From an uncultured Prevotellaceae bacterium (GTDB lineage Bacteria > Bacteroidota > Bacteroidia > Bacteroidales > Bacteroidaceae), in assembly GCA_947306605.1 (NCBI GenBank), contig CAMZHB010000004.1:1-16645 (forward strand): 16,645 bases of DNA, written 5' to 3'. A program made the translations under genes and the position numbers. The notes under the pieces are model-generated. The model was given only the letters and a program-made list of their open reading frames with translations, ran no database searches and was not told where the DNA came from. Shown here piece after piece: positions 15,001 to 16,645 of this stretch (positions within the stretch are counted from its first letter, which is position 1; the number at the start of each line of letters is the position of its first letter).

Positions 15001-15743
15001 CACATGGAGAAAAGGATGTTGTGATTGAAATCCTTCCACATGGAGCCGCTCGGACCTTTCACGCTCTGAATGCCCATATAGCCGTTGAGCACACCGAGCG
15101 CCATGATGTATGTGTCGATCATCTCCTCTTCCACTGGCACCATTACTTCCAAATAGCACCAGTCGTAACTGGGGCCGCTGGGAGCGTCAGGATGACTCGA
15201 ACCCCAGTCGTGCAGGTGCACTGATGGCGGTATGAAAATATCGCTTACCTGCACTTTCTTATTTTCCACATGTGAGAATTCCAGCAATTTCAGCGTTTGT
15301 ATGGCATCGGCCGAGGGACTGGACAACACGAAATAGTACCAAGTGTCTTTCGGCAATACAATATCTGGCAAGACTTCTATGGTACGTGCGGCCGACGAAG
15401 ACTTGGCCGGCACGTCCACTTTGCCGGTATAAATGGTGTCGCCCGTGGTGGGGTCGACAACGCGCACATTAATCACCGGCCGAGCGCTTGAACGGATAGT
15501 CATTATGGCGTCGGCTTTGATATGGCCGTCAGGCATACGCAGACAATAGCACATCTCCGTGTTTACCGTCGAGGGCCATGTCAGCGCAGACTTGCTCGTG
15601 GAAGCCGTCACAGGATGGCCTTCATAGTCCACGTAGCAGTTGGCTCCCCACACCGTGTCCTTTTTCTCCTGATAATCCTGGGCCACGGCACCGGTCAGTC
15701 CCAGTAGCGTGGACAACACAAATGTTAAAAATAACTGTCTCAT
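12012..15743 (-). CDS. Large secreted multidomain protein: DUF3472, F5/8 type C, trefoil-like regions, C-terminal sorting tail
   Basis: The 1243-residue protein begins with a signal peptide (1-21, cleavage after VAQ or nearby). Residues about 24-160 look like the DUF5077-type beta-sandwich that often precedes DUF3472. Residues about 200-440 match the DUF3472 style (DAGPEVILNHFTGEGTGSQA at 269-288, ICTHRV, YFAGWYSFLEPF). Residues 493-632 form an F5/8 type C (discoidin) module: SQWMLMAYSDE, AAKAIDGNENSYWHS, YPHWLNLDAG, RYFRVMF. Two regions (about 700-845 and 930-1055) look like ricin-type or related trefoils, separated by a helical stretch (850-925). A sandwich follows (1060-1200), and the end (AYDLQGRRV...KGIVVTKGHK) resembles Bacteroidetes type 9 secretion sorting tails, in weakened form. 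No known catalytic motif is seen. A cell-surface glycan-binding role is likely. The first Met with signal peptide sets the start. Confidence 0.85.
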   Translation of the reverse strand: MRQLFLTFVLSTLLGLTGAVAQDYQEKKDTVWGANCYVDYEGHPVTASTSKSALTWPSTVNTEMCYCLRMPDGHIKADAIMTIRSSARPVINVRVVDPTTGDTIYTGKVDVPAKSSSAARTIEVLPDIVLPKDTWYYFVLSSPSADAIQTLKLLEFSHVENKKVQVSDIFIPPSVHLHDWGSSHPDAPSGPSYDWCYLEVMVPVEEEMIDTYIMALGVLNGYMGIQSVKGPSGSMWKDFNHNILFSMWDAGDMDKNKELPEYLQSRALDAGPEVILNHFTGEGTGSQAFLQNGSYWTPGHWIQFITNVRPENTLVTVKDRNGNDSTFEYQNVLVSAWYKMDNDPAWKYICTHRVSGQKNYFAGWYSFLEPFSNQGGNYEHRAYFRNGYMRSLASGQWYNRNRVTYGHTQGNGNRNSRTDYGHGAYPKYGNCFFLSTGGYMDTHDTVNYVPLPLENVCVDTINLEALMARVDQAIKKDEAGKMENRLNAATGNYDLSQWMLMAYSDENTTNEGNSGPAAKAIDGNENSYWHSKYTGGTYNYPHWLNLDAGETVEVNSLAFYTARGNNYHAKSVSLYTSENGTSWTLAAGPITVENAHRNVVYFDQTVQSRYFRVMFNQGYGKHLMINELYLRNADKAEAAKILASDMIEKANTFGNYAASDLQEVIQLYADGQPADGEALFEAVSRVSQQATPLRYAKVKEVSNIGSTRLYQLCNANGRGVVIGNEKESVKGLALGEATVSGAHESTRGKVDVTLPINNWQIIRSERFGSYYVYNPGLGVYLDMTQASLLSDQPRETVITAVSNSTGFTIKQDKYYLSANPTSETTAVQRATTTGTGTTFILYDNISQQLSDEDALQRLHDIDMFNEMKQSVADIATWLKLPAGVVGSITDEDDIQTLRDLAARTDLTLADIEEVNSIIANVKKVEFTPETALYRVRSVSSNRNYLTLGADGSLASRTTTNRADQVWTFEPLDTENGYMMGVEGRYLALIPASSNNGKLMTAEKEEAEPAYLTDRGLFKYSIGAYWTAPYGIALNSSSNPVAGKTTEAAGQWYLEPVDQIAVSLNAGGMTGVCMPFGMIVPAEATAYTVGNVTADGVVHLQKVEMDTIPAFMPVILVGEASAKVILGLCKTDRVYEETALLHGTAASLRGLTAGSFYTLTYTENQCRMSTSSSTSLAINSVYLLKEDGLPECDYYTFSIGEEGIRQISQEASSQTSGAYDLQGRRVRSDVAKGIVVTKGHKTRR

Positions 15744-15767
15744 AACGGTTCTTGCTTATTCTTGTTG

Positions 15768-15775
15768 CAAAATTA
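15768..15775 (-). promoter_or_regulatory. Candidate -7 box for the large secreted protein
   Basis: The minus strand reads TAATTTTG, a TAnnTTTG match, 25 nt before the start codon at 15743. A clear TTTG -33 box is lacking. Confidence 0.45.
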
Positions 15776-15800
15776 CAAATTCTTGGGAGTTCACCCGAAG

Positions 15801-15844
15801 AATAAGAAAAAAATCATCCGGTCCTCGTCGAAAGAACCGGATGA
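15801..15844 (-). terminator. Rho-independent terminator of pckA
   Basis: TCATCCGGT (15814-15822) and ACCGGATGA (15836-15844) pair perfectly. On the minus strand the hairpin is followed by a run of seven T and further T-rich sequence (15801-15813). It starts 35 nt after the pckA stop codon. Confidence 0.85.
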
Positions 15845-15878
15845 CGGTATATCATTTTACTGATTTCGTTTCTTCTCG

Positions 15879-16645
15879 TTAGAGTTTCGGACCGGCAGCC
15901 ACGAGTGCCTTGCCGGCTTCGTTGCCTTCGTACTTCACGAAGTTCTTGATGAAGCGGCCGGCGAGGTCTTTGGCCTTTTCTTCCCAAACGGAAGCGTCGG
16001 CATAGGTGTCGCGCGGGTCGAGAATCTTCGGGTCAACGCCGGGCAGAGCCGTGGGCACCTCGAAGTCAAAGTAAGGAATCTTCTTCGTGGGAGCCGTCTT
16101 GATGTGGCCGTCCAGGATGGCGTCGATGATGCCGCGGGTGTCCTTAATGGAGATGCGCTTGCCCGAGCCGTTCCAACCGGTGTTCACCAGATAAGCTTTG
16201 GCACCGCTGCGTTCCATCTTCTTCACCAGTTCCTCGGCATACTTCGTGGGATGTAGTTCCAGGAAAGCCTGGCCGAAGCAAGCGCTGAAGGTCGGGGTCG
16301 GTTCGGTGATGCCGCGTTCGGTACCGGCGAGCTTGGCCGTGAAACCGGAGAGGAAGTAGTACTTCGTCTGTTCCGGAGTCAGGATGCTCACGGGAGGCAG
16401 CACGCCGAATGCGTCGGCAGAGAGGAATATTACGTTCTGGGCGGCAGGACCGGAGCTTACGGGGTTCACCGTCTTCACGATTTTCTCGATGTGCTCGATG
16501 GGGTAGCTGACGCGGGTGTTCTCGGTCACGCTCTTGTCCTTGAAGTCGATCTTGCCGGCGGCATCGACGGTGACGTTCTCCAACAAGGCATTGCGCTTGA
16601 TGGCGTTGTAGATGTCGGGCTCGCTTTCCTTGTCGAGGTTGATGA
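15879..16645 (-). CDS. pckA: Phosphoenolpyruvate carboxykinase (ATP), N-terminus cut by window edge
   Basis: The C-terminal 254 residues are visible; the frame stays open to the right edge (INLDKESEPDIYNAIKRNAL continues upstream of the first in-frame TTG), so the gene starts outside. The enzyme interconverts oxaloacetate and PEP with ATP/ADP. In fermenting Bacteroidales it typically runs in the carboxylating direction to feed the succinate pathway. Family landmarks are LSADAFGVLPPVS, YYFLSGFTAKLAGTERGITE, PTPTFSACFGQAFLELHP and NTGWNGSGKRISIKDTRGII, matching the ATP-dependent, not the GTP-dependent, class. The nucleotide-binding P-loop lies in the missing part. The full family length is near 535 residues, so somewhat less than half is visible. 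It has its own terminator and no co-directional close neighbour, so the 3' end is monocistronic. Confidence 0.97.
   Translation of the reverse strand, partial: INLDKESEPDIYNAIKRNALLENVTVDAAGKIDFKDKSVTENTRVSYPIEHIEKIVKTVNPVSSGPAAQNVIFLSADAFGVLPPVSILTPEQTKYYFLSGFTAKLAGTERGITEPTPTFSACFGQAFLELHPTKYAEELVKKMERSGAKAYLVNTGWNGSGKRISIKDTRGIIDAILDGHIKTAPTKKIPYFDFEVPTALPGVDPKILDPRDTYADASVWEEKAKDLAGRFIKNFVKYEGNEAGKALVAAGPKL

Overview
The window looks like chromosomal DNA of a Bacteroidales bacterium, perhaps Prevotellaceae by protein style, though I cannot fix genus or species without a search. The evidence is a single fused SecDF, a Bacteroidetes-type rhomboid with a charged C-terminal tail, BACON/NPCBM and DUF3472/F5-8C secreted proteins, and promoters of the Bacteroidetes type (TTTG, 19-21 nt, TAnnTTTG) in place of E. 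coli-like -35/-10 boxes. Both edge genes are cut by the window: secDF on the left lacks its C-terminus and pckA on the right lacks its N-terminus. No tRNA, rRNA, CRISPR array, transposase or phage gene was seen.

Layout. 1-4955: envelope housekeeping genes on the minus strand, namely secDF (Sec translocon accessory pump) and an overlapping pair encoding a rhomboid intramembrane protease and a membrane-anchored endonuclease/exonuclease/phosphatase-fold enzyme. 4918-5416: a divergent regulatory region. 5417-5677: HU-family DNA-binding protein on the plus strand, ending in strong terminators. 5803-7542: a minus-strand pair encoding a secreted BACON + NPCBM protein with an unusual Cys-rich, basic tail and a small outer-membrane beta-barrel protein. 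7848-8639: a TrmH/SpoU-family RNA methyltransferase on the minus strand. 8856-10935: two overlapping plus-strand glycosyltransferase genes (GT4 then GT2), facing a third (GT2, minus strand, 11040-11999). 12012-15743: a very large secreted multidomain protein (DUF5077-like, DUF3472, F5/8 type C, two trefoil-like regions, probable C-terminal sorting tail) just upstream of that third glycosyltransferase. 15879-16645: PEP carboxykinase.

The three glycosyltransferases probably contribute to a surface polysaccharide or to protein glycosylation. The 1243-residue protein, the NPCBM protein and the barrel protein are predicted to be exported. SecDF would help drive export of such proteins.

The most interesting unexplained structure is a dispersed 52-nt bipartite palindromic element. 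It occurs three times, only in intergenic DNA, at 5030-5081 (+), 7723-7774 (+) and 10955-11006 (-). All copies have the same internal spacing, and three paired base changes keep the stem. It resembles a REP-like family and may be mobile or act on RNA. The second most interesting feature is the nine-cysteine tail on the NPCBM protein.
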